Source of the DNA: Erpobdella octoculata
Taxonomy: Eukaryota; Annelida; Clitellata; Hirudinida; Erpobdellidae
Direction: 5' to 3'
DNA: 64,000 nt
NCBI GenBank assembly: GCA_963978895.1
Contig: OZ022245.1
Coordinates: 23,450,968-23,514,967, forward strand
Positions 23,860 to 37,500 of this stretch are shown one piece after another. Position 1 is the stretch's first letter. Each line of letters starts with the position of its first letter. Below the pieces are notes generated by a model. It saw only the letters and a list, made by a program, of their open reading frames with translations, was not told where the DNA came from and searched no databases. The position numbers and the translations under genes are program-made.

Positions 23860-26800
23860 TAGTCCAGGAGAATTAAAAATTTTCCTTGTTGTACCTAGAC
23901 AAAATTTACAGCAAGCTGATTTTTGGATATTTTGTTTGTAATACGTTTATGATTCTTCCTGCAAAAATCGGTTGAAATCGTCATATAGGAAATTGGTTTT
24001 TTGACGCTTTTTTGAAAGAGATTTACCGTAGTGAGCGATAAGTTAGTATTTTCGTAAATTGTCGTAAAACATCGATTTTCTAAGTTAGTATTTTGTAAAA
24101 CATCTATTTTTTTGGAGTTTTTATTGTTCTTTTTCGAAATGGGTGAACTAAATGAAATGGTATGTTTAGTTTGTCAAACTGAATTCTGTTCCGACAACGT
24201 CTGTTATACAGTCAAGATTACTCAAGATGGTTACACTAGGTAAGGTATTGAAACGTTATGTCAATTCAGCGTTTTACGTGGTGATGAACAGTTAACACAG
24301 TATCTGTTAAATAAACCAAATGTAGCTAATGTTCATTATCATTGCCGGAGAGACTACACTAACAAAAGAAGTTTCGATCAATTGCAACGAAAGAATGAGC
24401 AGCATGCAGATGGTGTTGGTGTTGATCAAGAGAATTTTAAGTAATTATTACGATAGTCTGTCGACACTTTCAATTGGAAGCAACATTGTTTTTTTGTGTG
24501 GAAAAATAGTTTTTGGAGAAAGTAAAAAACATTTAAAAGAAGAATCAAGTACTGTGATGACATTGAAATTCAGAGAAACTATAATTGAAACTTGCCACAA
24601 AAGAAATGATGCATGGAGTGTAGAAGTTCTTGGTAGGTTAAATTCATGCAATGACTTACCAGCTGAAGAAGCTCGTTACCACAGAGTGTGTCATTCTGTG
24701 TTCCTAAAATGTCAATCATCACATGTCAGAGATAATACCACTGGCCGAAACCATCCAGGTCGACATCCAGATAACAACATGTTAATTACTTTTGAAAAAC
24801 TGTGTGACTGGTTATAAGACGAAGATCAAGGAATTTATACAATAGCTGAATTAAAATGCAAGAATTATCGGAAGATGGTGAAGTGTATTCATTAAAACAT
24901 ATAAAACGAAAGCTGGAAGAACGCTACGCTGAGCACATATTTTTTGCCGAAATTTGTGGTCGGAAAAATGTTATTTGCTTCCGTAACATGGCATCTCACG
25001 TTATAACTAATCAATGGTATGCTGAAAAAAGAGTAGCATAGAAGATGAGAGTGAACGTATCATAGTGGCAGCAGCAAAATTGATAAGAGCTCAAATAAGG
25101 GAAATGTCCCCAAATGAAACGTATCCAGGAACTGATGATTTCTCAAATATTGAAAATGCCAAAAGGTGGATTCCTAGTTTGTTGAAAATCTTAATTGAAA
25201 ATATTGTTTGTAATGAAATAAAACAAGTTTCCATATGTCATTCTATTGTGCAGGGGGCAATACAAAGATCTCTTATCTCTCCAATTTTGTTTGGCGTTGG
25301 AGTTAGTTTAGATCACGCCCTTGGATCTAGACGGCTGCTTGATTTGCTGTCACGGTTGGGATTTTCAATTTCATATGATGAAGTTAAACTTTTTAAACAA
25401 TCAGTAGTTCAGAATGACTCCCCTGATACTCCTCAGTCTTTTCCTCAATGTTTTACGCAATAGTCTGGTGATAATCTTGACCACAACATTATCACTTTAG
25501 ATGGAAGTGGTACTTTTCACGGTATGGGCATCATATCAATGTCTACTCCGTGTGATCGATTAGGGTCAGGACACTATGCTGAATCAGCTGTACCTTGATT
25601 GTCACACCTAAAATCCAGTTGTGTTGTGAAAAACCGAGGTATTCCTATATTGGGATACACATTCCCCGACAAGTCATCATTATCATTGATGTCTTACAAG
25701 CCCATCTCTCACTTAAATTTTCCTTCTGTGTTGCCTCCTTCTTTAAACTTGGAACTTGCCTGGAAAATTGGTATCTTGTGCTTAGATGAAGATCAGCAAA
25801 GGCCAAATTGGTCCGGCTTTATGGAACATGCTTGTAAACCTGACGAAGATTTCAGATCATCATCAGACATAAGGATGCTTCCGATTATTGATTTGAACCC
25901 TAATGACATGTCTTGTATTTTTTCCACGTTAACTTTCATAGAAGGCCAGGCTGAAAAGCTCAACATTCCAACGGCTTGTGTGACTTTCGACCAGCCGCTG
26001 TGGTTAAAGGCTGTTGATATTGTGCATTCATCCAAACTGAACATAGTATGTCGTCTAGGTGGGTTTCATGTCTTGATGAATTATTTCGGCAGCATTGGTC
26101 ATGTCATGGCCGGCTCAGGTTTGACACAAGCGCTGCAGTGCTGTTATGGACTCATAGCCATAACTCACATGATGACAGGGAGGCAGTGGCTAGAGCACAA
26201 CGCGGTTACTTTTTAGTAGAGTCAGCTTTGTTTGCTTTGCTTTTGGAATCAATATTGAAAATGGAGTTTTTGACTACTTCTGATATTGATGATCTGAGGA
26301 ATCTTTACAAAGCACACAAGGCGGGAAATAAAGAAATTGTTATTTTTAGGTGTTTTTGTTGTTTTTCTGTTTGTTTTTTTTATTGTATGTTGAAATTGGA
26401 AATTATTTATGGATTTATATGTATGCTTTTTAATATGTGTATATTAAATAGTATGTAACAAGCAATTTTATTAATAATCTTAATTTATTTTGCACATTTA
26501 GTCAAAAACGACACAATAAAGTAGTTTATTTGAATCCGTATATAATGTTGCGAGACAAATTTTAACTTAGGTAGTTTTCATCTATAGATTGAATTATTTT
26601 TATTTAAATGGATTTTAAGAGCTGATCTATTGTATATTTTAGGGAAAAACGGCTCCATAAATCAGTTTATTTTTTTTTATTTTTTTTTTATTGATAATTT
26701 TTAATGTTTGTATATCATGCAATAAGTAACAATAAAGCACTCAGCTTAAACTTTAGTTATTTTCATCTAATTGGATTAAAAGAGCTGGCATATTCAATTA

Positions 26801-26968
26801 TTTTACCGATTTTAAAGCCGATTTTGAAAATCGTCTGTAATTTTTTTATACGATGAGTTGGAAGGGTGGATTTTTAACTAATTGTTGCTAACACATATAC
26901 CTACAAAACAAAATATCTAACTGCTTTGCTTCCAATTATGCCAGCTTTTTTTTAATTCTCCTGGACTA
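23860..26968 (+). mobile_element. 3.1-kb DNA transposon with 20-bp TIRs and an uncharacterised ORF
   Basis: The left end TAGTCCAGGAGAATTAAAAA (23860-23879) is the exact reverse complement of 26949-26968. AATA flanks both ends (23856-23859 and 26969-26972), a possible 4-bp target duplication. The interior carries one broken plus-strand coding region (separate entry). Part of the right interior (about 26760-26915) recurs inverted at 35432-35565, so the family is repeated. The superfamily is not assigned. Confidence 0.8.
24139..26340 (+). pseudogene. Broken ORF of an uncharacterised transposon-linked protein
   Basis: The protein starts MGELNEMVCLVCQTEFCSDN and soon has VHYHCRRDYTNKRSFDQ, a Cys/His-rich presumptive zinc-binding N-terminus. 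Later blocks are RLNSCNDLPAEEARYHRVCH, DNLDHNIITLDGSGTFHGMG, KRPNWSGFMEHA-like RPNWSGFMEH and LGGFHVLMNYFGSIGHVMAG. I recognise this block order from many unannotated invertebrate proteins but know no established function. The DNLDHN..TLDG and GGFH..GSIGH blocks are the most conserved. At least five lesions are visible: stops near 24239, 24815, 25039 and 25461, and frameshifts near 24460 and 26190. Location between TIRs makes a transposase the likeliest role; that is inference. Confidence 0.75.
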
Positions 26969-27074
26969 AATAATACATTTTATTTAAGAAAATTTAGTTA
27001 TTTTTATTTTAAGTTAAAAGCAGGTTTATTAAGAAGTTAGTATATTATATTAGTTTTGTTTTAGTCTTTTACTG

Positions 27075-27488
27075 ACTTATAGTTAGTACTAGCAGGGTAC
27101 CCGGGGTTTTAGAGGTTTTTCTTGATCCCGTTTCCTTTTCCGCTTGCTCACGCTCCTGGTCGCTCTCCCGCTCACGGAAGCTTTCCCGCTCCCGATCGCT
27201 TTTCGCTCCCAGTCACTTTCTTTCCCGCCTGCTCTTTTGCTCTCGGTCGATTTTCCATTCCCGCTCATTCCATTTTCGCTCATTCTCCAGTTCCCGTTTC
27301 CGCTCGTTCTTCCGCTCCGCTCATTCTCCGGTTCCCGTTTCCGCTCGTTCTTCCGCTCCGCTCATTTTGTGATCGATTTCAATTTTTTTCACTATAATTG
27401 TCTCCCATTGACTATCAAGGTTGTGTACAAACTTCATTACGATTGGGTGAATGGTGTAGCAATGCATAAAGGACATGCAGACAGACGG

Positions 27489-27524
<36 letters not shown>
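27075..27524 (+). mobile_element. Dispersed repeat with pyrimidine-rich body and (TA)n tail
   Basis: It starts near ACTAGCAGGGTACCCGGGGT, has a degenerate tandem core of CGCTCNCGNT-type steps, then AGACAGACGGTC and a (TA)17 tail at 27491-27524. A related head, ACTAGCGGGGTACCCAGCGT, occurs at 32671. A tail microsatellite fits a retroelement or SINE-like repeat. The class is uncertain. The Arg/Ser-rich ORF on the other strand is a by-product. Confidence 0.5.
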
Positions 27525-27528
<4 letters not shown>

Positions 27529-27779
27529 TTAAATCCTATTGACCAAGCAAAGTTCAAATAAAAATGGAAAAATATATGTTGTTATTACTAGTTTTTTCAA
27601 AAATTAAAATTTATTCAACTAACACGAAGTAAGAGTTCAGAAAACGAACGAAGCTAATAAAGTTATTATTCAATAATATCATAAAGTACTTAACAGTAAA
27701 AAACAGTGAACTATCATCAAAAAACATTGAATCATCATTAAACTATACAGAATGTTTAAGAATAACCACTATAATATAG

Positions 27780-28112
27780 TTTAAACACCATGCAGCAAAA
27801 ACATAATTTGAAAAAGGAAGAAAGAAAAAAGAAAGCCCGCCGCAGGAAAAATTTTTTTGGACTATTTTTAGTCTGCAGTATTTTTTTGGTATCTTTAATA
27901 ATTTAGTAATGAAAGAAAAGAAATACAGCAAACTGAAAATAGTCAAACTCAGTCTCAAACCAGTTAAAAATACAGTGATTAACCCAATGAGATTCAAGTA
28001 CCCGCCACCAGTAAAAAAAAGTCTTTGGATTTGCAAAAATCCCACGGGTGACACCTGTCAGAGCTGGGGGGTCCGGACCCCTGGACCCCCCCGCCCAGCG
28101 CCGCGCCTGTAA
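27780..28112. mobile_element. Possible hAT-like MITE fragment
   Basis: The right end is an abruptly GC-rich GGGGGGTCCGGACCCCTGG...GCGCCGCGCCTG stretch, of the kind seen at the ends of non-autonomous hAT elements. A matching left end is not clear. Confidence 0.3.
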
Positions 28113-28925
28113 ACGTAAATGTAATGTAAACGTAGAGGAATATGCTTTCTAGCGATTCGTAACGTTAAAGTCGAAGTTATTTATAACACAATATTTCTCG
28201 AATTTATTTTAACTTAATTATTCTTCCTTGAATATAATCTTTTAACTGGACTCAAATAAAACTGAATTATCTCACTTTGTAGAATTTCGCACGGTTCTAA
28301 CAAATCTTTTGTTAATTCCAATTTCTCTCTGCAGCACGTCTCTTTAAACTTTTATTTTCTTCTCGAACACTCAACTTTAAACACACTGTCTAAATTCTAA
28401 TAGTATTGACAGTGCGCGCATATATATGTGTAAATAACATGCTCGGTTATTGATAGTGAGCGCAACAGTGCTGTCATTAGCCATTTTTTATTTACAGTAA
28501 GCAAACTGTATTATAATATCTCAAACGGTTATTTAAAATGTTCCTGACTGCGCTACACTGCTTTTAAAAGATAAATGATTTATATATCTAAATTAATAAT
28601 TAGGATAACTAAATACTGCATCTAACCTTTTATTAATGCATCTGACCATGGGTAGAGCAATAATAAATGCAATGCATGTTTAAATTGTTATATCATGAGC
28701 CTATTAGTTTCATTGCAATTTTTTAGAATCAAAGGAGTAATACAATCTCAGCAATAAACCTGACGAAAATATATAAGCACAAACTTGATTATTTTTAGTG
28801 TCTAAACTATTCAGAATTGACTCTGCGCTGTTTTACACTTTATTCTATGTTTACAGTTATTTTTGCTATTTGTTATGGTGATAAAGTTTTATTTTTTTTA
28901 TTAGATACCGTTTTGCTGAGCTATC
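28113..28925 (+). promoter_or_regulatory. Syntaxin 5' flank and probable 5' UTR
   Basis: No gene. A polypyrimidine tract ending TTTTTTTTATTAG at about 28904 lies 21 bp before the start codon and could be the acceptor of a non-coding first exon. No confident core promoter is visible. Confidence 0.35.
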
Positions 28926-28973
28926 ATGCCCAAGGATAGATTGACCGAATTCTTGCGAACTGCTAAACTTGAA
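28926..28973 (+). CDS. STX1: Syntaxin exon 1 (N-peptide)
   Basis: 16 codons, MPKDRLTEFLRTAKLE, donor GAA|GTTGGT, phase 0. Compare the KDR...ELRTAK start of syntaxin 1A. Confidence 0.8.
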
Positions 28974-31499
28974 GTTGGTGATATATTTTTGAATGAGTAA
29001 AACTTAAAAATGGGGTGGGGTTCAGAAGAATTATTTTTGAATTAGAACAGTGAGGAGGTAAAACAATTTTTTTTGTTTATCTGAAATGTGAATTTTTAAT
29101 CTCATCTATCAGGAAGATAATGAAAAAGAAAATCTGGAAATATCCCTTAAAATGCCACTGAAATTTAAAAAAGATGGCGAACCTTCTCCTCCTGTAAATT
29201 CTCTGGAGATAATTCTATGTGAGGTTGTTTTATATACTCATGATAATTTTTTATGACATCATTTTCTACTTTATTTGTATTAGTTGCATCTTGTGTACAG
29301 TGTATCTAATCGCATCAAACATTTGCAATGTTGGAATCTTGCAAACAGCAATATGTTAATTTTTGAAAAGGAAACTGTATTTTGAAAAGGGCATTACAGT
29401 GACTTTGTGTCCACATAGGCCTTATAAATACATAACTACAGCAGGCTTATTGGATACTTAGTTGTGCATTGCCAGACAATGAAATGCTATTTTATAATTT
29501 AATATTATGTTACTTATATGGGTATTTAGTAAGCATCTGCATCCCGATATTGTTATCTCACAACTGTGAATATTTGCAATTGATTCATCAACATTGATTA
29601 ATTAATCTACCTATTGGCAGAAGTTTATAACTATTATAATCTCCACTTTAAAATCGGTTTTCCTGACAGCCTGTAGCCCCATTATTTACTATTTTTAGTC
29701 TGGGAACCGACAGCATATGTGAGTATATATATATATATATATATCAAAATCAAACCAGCTCGTCTCTGTTCTATAGCTTTTTTTAGTGCCACATTGTAAT
29801 AGCGCAAAGCCACACCCCTCTTAGGCTGCTAGTCGACCTCTGCATACTACTGATACTACAAGGCAATCGTACTCGCTGACATCGATGACTATTATTATTA
29901 ATGAGAATAATGAGTAATGTAATAGTAATGATCATTCTATGTTTATGTTTTGGTTTAGTCTGTTTCATAAACTTATTTTTTCAAATTTGTTACATAGAAT
30001 TGGAATGATTATTTTAGTGTTTCGATATCCGTAATTGACCGTAATAGTAGCTCATCTAAGATATATCTTTATAATCTCGATGATATTCTTGGTTGTGTGT
30101 GAGTATGTGTGTGCCACCTGTAGTGTGCACGACAGTGCGTAGCCCGTATCGTCTGCAGCTGGAATTCGAAACTTTCTCAGCTTCTTTCTTGCTATTGTTA
30201 ACCGCATTCGCCATCGCCTATAAATAAACACGCTGGGTTTTTTTTCACTTTCTTAATTCTTGCATAGAGGCACTTTCTCGTGTTTGTCATCATGCCGCGT
30301 CACCGGGGTCAAATCTGGGAGTACTTTGAGGAAGAGACGGTCACGCAGAAAGTCAATGACAAGGATGTCGAAGTAAATCTTGCCAGATGCAAAGTCTGCA
30401 GGAAACAGTATCAATTTAACGATGGTAACACCACAGGCATGCGAGGACATCTCAAAATCAGCAGAGGAGTCAATCTCACGTGACTGCTTTCAATATGTTT
30501 TTAAGCAGCAAACAGATGCTTTTCTCAAGTTTAGATGACAAGAAGTCGTCGTCTCTGTCTGCTTCTCTGGTTTCTCTAGTGTCTTGTGTTTCATTATTAT
30601 GATGGGCAGTACCAGTCTTCTCAAAATCATTGCAAATTGTTTTTGGAGTTGTCATTCCGTCTGTAAATGAGCACGTTTTTTCAAACTTATGATTACAACT
30701 GTACATAATGGGTAAGTTAAATGTAACCAGTAACTGGTCTGCTTTCATGCTGTTTCGTTATAATGTATGTTTCAAGATGCCATCACTATGAAGATGAAGA
30801 TAAAGTATATAAAGACCTATATACTTTCGTCTCACCAGGGTGGCATTGGGCTGAACTGCCATGAGTGGTTGATGAAGTGAAATCTGTTTTGTAGAAAGAC
30901 CATTTCTGTTGCATACTTTAAACTTCTTATTAATCACAACTTTATTTAATCAATAAAATGGTTACACAAAATATTTTTCTGTTAAAACACAAAAATGCCC
31001 ACCTCTTGCTTTCCATATATACTAATATATCTGGTTTGACATGCCTAACCAAGCAAAGTTTGTCCTGTGCGTTGATTCTATGCATTTGGACACCTCTAGA
31101 TCGGAACATATCCAGAACTTTATTATTCTGTGCTTTAACCTGATCATTTGTCGGGTAGATGTGTAGTGCCGCATCAATCGCAAATGGACCAGTTTCATCT
31201 TGAAGCTTGTGTTGAATAAGCACAGACATGCTCTGAAGTCAGCTTTCCTACTCTCAAGGCATTTAAGATGTCCTTAAAAGTGGTATCGCCTTGGTAACGC
31301 ATATTTTGCTTCAATTCAACAAGTCTCAAGATGCGCCACAAATGTGGTCTGCCTGCCATATGGGCAGGTTGTACAAAAACTTGCTACTGTCTCACTGGTG
31401 AAAGTTGCAGAAGGTCTCCAAAAACAATCAAATTGAATAATGACATTTATTATTGCTAAGCAACCACTCCACTTATGCTCAAGCAGTCTTTTGAGCTTC

Positions 31500-31545
<46 letters not shown>

Positions 31546-34500
31546 ATCCCTCTCTCTTTCTTTCTATATTTCTTTCTTTCACTCCACGATTCATGAGTTC
31601 TTGTCCATTTGCTTATTTTCCCATCCATTCAGTTTTGAATTCCCCATGCATCCGTACGTCCGTCCAACATTTATTCACATTAAAATGCAAACACAATGAA
31701 GCTAGTGTTTCATTTTCAATTAAAGAAATATTTTACTTGTAATTCGGTCAAATATCGACATTACGTGTGAGATATTTGACCGAATCTGTAGTTCAAATGG
31801 TGATCAATACTGATAAATTGTTCTCAGAAAGTCAATGAGTACATACTGGATTTATTATATTTTAAAATACATATAGAGCAAATTAGAATTCCTTGAGTAC
31901 AAGAAAAGCAAACGAAGGAGGAGAGGCAAAAGGTCTATCATAAGTTGTTAAATCACTGGAACAAATTTAAATTCATCGATAGTAACAATTGTTACTATCG
32001 ATGAACATCAAATTAGGAAATATCAGGGAGAATATATATATATATAAATATTAGGTATCTGTCATCATTCTAATCATGATGTCACCAAAACTACTGATAT
32101 CATCCTCAGCACCATCAAAAATATCGTCAACATTAACATCCCTTCTTCTTACTTGTTGAAATTTTGTGGCCACCCAGTCTCTAATCTTCTTTGAATGCTC
32201 CTCAACTCGCAGAATTCCGAGCCTCTCATGCTCTTGCTGATTGAATTATTAATGAAAAATATGAATAATATGACGTAATTATTATTGAAAAATGTAAATA
32301 ATAGAATTCATTATTATTGAAAAATATGAATAATATGTCATAATTACTGAAAAATATTAGTTAATTAATTATTAATAAATACAAGAATAATAAATGATTT
32401 TGACTTAATTTTCTTGTAATAAGAAATACTGTACACACACAAAAAACACACATATTCATTGTCATGCTGTCTCAAACTCTGAAAGACTCTTTCTTGATAA
32501 AATATTTAAATTTTTCTGTTTTTTCTTCAGTTTATTAATTTCTTAAAACGTTTCCTAGGGGCAGATTGTCACAGCATTAGCTAATATGATGTTTTATAAT
32601 ATGATCACGTTCTAAAGAAATACATCATATAATTATTAATGATAGGTTATTTATTAATATTTATAATCTAACTAGCGGGGTACCCAGCGTTGCCCAGGTT
32701 TTTAGAGGTTTTTCTATCGTTTTGTGACCTTACAGATTAATGAGTAATTGAGTAAATCATGAAATCATGCCTCATATAATAAACAAACATACATACATTC
32801 ATACATACATGATGATAATTAAAAAGTACAAAATTGTCATAAGAAGCAGCAAATAAGAACGATAGAAGAATAAAGAAATAATGGTGACCAACAACCACGA
32901 GAACACCATCTGCATCATCATCTCTAGGTATTTTAATTTACAAAAGAATAACATTTTATTTACGACTAGCCAACAGAAAAGAATGGAGCATTGAAATATT
33001 CTAATTTGAAAAGGATATGAAAGAAAAATTGCATTTCCCGCCTTTCAGCTTGCCAGCTTAAAACTCGTCTGAGCCTCAAATAATCCAACACGGAGCTGGA
33101 ATGTTTAAATTCAAAAGCTTTTCAATTTGAGCTCAGCACTTTCCAAGAATCAAAACAAAATAACTACAAATGCATTCATTTAATGACCATCTTTTTTATT
33201 TATTAAATCACTGCTAATGTACATTGTGAGTTACAATTCAAAACTGAAATACGTACTGTCTGATCTGTCGCGAATAAATTCTGTTCTTAAACAATTCAAA
33301 ACTGAAATACGTCGCGAATAAATTCTGTTTATATAATTTCAATAACGACATAGAAGTTCAACCCATATTTTCAGGCAACATCTTTTTGAGACATCCATCT
33401 TCCTCACTGATGTCCAAATCCTTGACTTCTGAGAGAACTGTAACAGTCATTTTACTTGTTGAAGCCATATCTTGAGACAATAATTTCTGATTTGTTTCTT
33501 CAGTTGAAACAGTTGAAACAAGTTTTTCCTTTTCGTATTTATTCAACTCTTCAAGCATCAACAACAGATTTTCTATTTCTGAAGGCATGACAGGAATCGG
33601 TTCTTCCGATTCAAACAACTTTTTGAGGCAACAATCCTCGTCCTCACTGATGTCTTCTGAGAAAACTGGAATAATATCTTGGTATTCGGTGAAAACAGGA
33701 ACAGACTTCTGATTTGTTTCTTCAGGCATGACAGGACTCAGTTCTTCAAACAACTTTTTGAGGCATCCTTCTTCATCCTGACTGATGTCAAAATCTTCCG
33801 CTCTTCTAACTCTGTCTCCCCTTCCACGGCCTCTTCTCTGGTCAATACCTCCTGCGCCTGCCCTCCGTTGATTATTACCTCTCCCTCCTGGGCCACCTCG
33901 CCTTCCTGCCCTCGGGCCACCTCGCCCTCTTGCCCTCGGGCCACCTCGTCCTCCTCTCTGAGGTCCTTGCATGTTTCCAGGATTCTGCTGGCCTTGATTC
34001 AAAGGATAAGTGAGCTTCGCCGAGATCATGCACTGACTGAGTCCATTAACTGATGTGAAAACAGTGTTGCCCACTCTTTCACACACACACATATTGTCCA
34101 TCTTTGTTATATTATCACTGATATATTTGTTATATTATCCGCATTAGTATTGACTTAAGGCTCTCGAGAGTAATTGATTTGGCCATTATCAGACAAGGAA
34201 ACTCATCGCGAAATCGATTCAAACTCGGTAAAAGTTCTTAGTTGAAGCACAATATAGGTAGTACCAAAATGGTATACAAGACAATTAAATTTTAGTCAAA
34301 TAACATGAAATACGCAATTATAACGGGACGGTGAATTTATTTTGTTTATTACTTCCAATATTGCTCAGTTGATCTCGTGGCCGAAATGAGGAGAAGTAGA
34401 AGAATCATTACTTTTGCAGGACTCAGTTCTTCAAACAACTTTTTGAGGCATCCTTCTTCATCCTGACTGATGTCAAAATCTTCCGCTCTTCTAACTCTGT

Positions 34501-37500
34501 CTCCCCTTCCACGGCCTCTTCTCTGGTCAATACCTCCTGCGCCTGCCCTCCGTTGATTATTACCTCTCCCTCCTGGGCCACCTCGCCTTCCTGCCCTCGG
34601 GCCACCTCGCCCTCTTGCCCTCGGGCCACCTCGCCCTCTTGCCCTCGGGCCACCTCGTCCTCCTCTCTGAGGTCCTTGCATGTTTCCAGGATTCTGCTGG
34701 CCTTGATTCAAAGGATAAGTGAGCTTCGCCGAGATCATGCACTGACTGAGTCCATTAGCTGATGTGAAAACAGTGTTGCCCACTCTTTCACACACACACA
34801 TATTGTCCATCTTTGTTATATTATCACTGAATCCATTAGTGATCCGCATTATTGACTTAAGGCTCTCGAGAGTAATTGATTTGGCCATTATCAGACAAGG
34901 AAACTCGTCGCGAAATCGATTCAAACTCGGTAAAAGTTCTTAGTTGAAGCACAATATAGGTAGTACCAAAATGGTATACAAGACAATTATTAAATTTTAG
35001 TCAAATAACATGAAATACGCAATTATAACGGGACGGTGAATTTATTTTGTTTATTACTTCCAATATTGCTCAGTTGATCTCGTGGCCGAAATGAGGAGAA
35101 GTAGAAGAATCATTACTTTTGCATGTTTGAGAGTTTGTCATAAATAAATGGTTATCAATTAACCATTTATTTATGCTTGCTGAGCTTGAGTGACTATGAT
35201 CCTCAATCTGGCAACAGACGGAGATGACAAACAGGCATGGAGACGCTGAAAGTACTCCTGGGCATTGAGATGACCTCCATCCTGAGCTACGACTGTCAGT
35301 CTCATACCATGAGAAGCGTGGATCGACCAGATCTTGTGTATGGTATCCACATCTAGTCCGGGTCATGGATATCTGCGATGATCATCTCTCTCCTTTTTTT
35401 GAGATAGGCTGTCGTGCAATTAGATATTCGGTTTTGTAGGTGTATGTGTTAGCAACGATTAGTTAAAAATCCACCCTTCCAACTCATCGTATGAAAAAAT
35501 TACAGACGATTTCCAAAATTGGCCTTAAAATCGGTAAAATAATTGAATATGCCAGCTCTTTAGAGGTAAGGCCACCAGGTTTAATTTATTATTATTTTTT
35601 ATTGACAACTTATATAGCCATGTGGGCTCCAATGTGATTTAAATAAATTGGCTTTGTACGTTTTGGTCTTTATGAGCAGTCATTGAATCAGCAATCAGCA
35701 AAGACTTTGCCGAAGAAAATAATCTGGGCCTGGCAATCAAAACCAAAGGACTGACAATAACTTCCTACGATCAAAGTACCGACAGTATTCACAGAAAGTT
35801 GTTAGCAGCACGAAGCCTATACACATTATCTAACTCGTTTAAATTTAGAGGAGGTAACAGGCAACACGTACTTTTCCTATCTACACCCTAGCGACCACTT
35901 GCTATTGCTAAACTTAAACGAGCTTTAACTTTTCCTAATACCGTTTACACGATTTCAATTGACTTAAACCAACTTCCCTTGATTCTTTGGTGAAACCTTG
36001 GTTGAGTAGGCTCGTTCCTTATGATGAAGATCAGCGATGTTGATGCTGATCCTGTCGACTGTGCCAGAAATGTAACGTCGGTTGTGCGATGAGGAAAAAT
36101 CTTCAACAGGAGCCAGCGTTCAGGTTCTTATTTATTTAGACACCACAAGTTCGGAGGTACCCACAAACGTTATCAGTGCCCAAGGTACAACACACAGAGA
36201 AATCAAATCAACAACTTAGCACGAAGCACGAAACAATAATTTAATGTGCTCGGATAAAATAAAATAACCTTTTAAAATTGCAAAGTTAATGATTTTAAAA
36301 CAGAATTTTATGTCTACGGTGTCTGCGTTACATTCCCTGATAGAGGAAAAATTTGAAAAATATTTGAACCTCCCCCTTCCCCAAAAACAATTTCTAAATA
36401 CAGGCCTGCTACAGAGTAATTAACATAATGGTTTATCCTACCCAATCTCTATTTTTGCATTTGGACAATACGTTTGCATTGATCATTTTGTATGTGGTCA
36501 GACAGACCCCACCGTCCTGCTTGACGGAAGTCAAGATTTTCTTCGTATCAATTTCATGTAACTTTCCAATGTTCAGGCCCGAGCACCTGCAAACAATAAA
36601 CGATTGAACGACATCAGAAAAACTGATCGACAGAATTGGAACGTAGGGATTCAACGCATAGCAGTTTGATGCGAAATTTGTGCGAAAGTGTTGATTTTTT
36701 AGTTTTTTTAATACAATAATAGTTATTAATGCAGAAACCACAATAAAAACAGAAATACAAAGCAGGACACACAAACAAACAAGCAAGCAAAAACCAGCCA
36801 CTTCGTCAATTCTTTCTCCCAGATAGAGATGTGTTTGCGAGGCACAATTACTATTGCAGTTTCTATTAGCTTAGACAGAAATAGTCCAGACAGGAAGGCA
36901 GCCACCTCTGTATTGTTTTTCCCAACCTGAAACTTATTGTGTTCGTATAAAGCAGTTCGTATTGCCTGTAATGTTGTATTGTTACACGAGGTGAAGTGTT
37001 TTTAACGTAGCTCGAAAATTTCAAACACATTGTATGTCACCTCGATGTGTGAGATGTATATAATTAAATATTATAGCTAATAACAGATAAAAAACAGAAA
37101 GACAAAAACAGACAAACCCTTTTTCATCCCCCAATAAGCCTCCTTTCCTGTCTGAAAAAAGTCTGTAGAGAAATATGAGCCCTCCTTTCTGGTGGGTCTC
37201 GAGATTGTCATAATATGTCTTCACCACGCAAAACTTATCAGAAATGTAAACCTTGATTTTAGCTACCAATTCTTTCATAGCATCCTATTGAGAAAAAAAA
37301 ATTTGGATCAGATTGTGTTTGAAAAATAAGGCGGGAAGTTCGCCCGAAAATACGTTTCATCCGATTGACGTCGTCTACGCAGGTCGACTCTAGAGATGTG
37401 AGCTCAGCAGCACGACTTGGTTCGCAGTGACCATAAACTTGGGTGTCATCTATGTAAAAATGAGCCTGCAGCCCATGACTGGCTATAATGTTATTAAAGT

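Noticed and set aside
27089..27542. Ser/Arg-rich and Phe/Pro-rich ORFs
   Set aside because: Both strands of a degenerate pyrimidine-rich repeat; no independent support.
31440..31742. Leu/Ser-rich ORF
   Set aside because: Driven by the (TC)n run.
36071..36332. Possible second solo LTR (TGTAACG ... CGTTACA)
   Set aside because: Seven-base inverted ends are present, but there is no target duplication, polypurine tract or primer-binding site.
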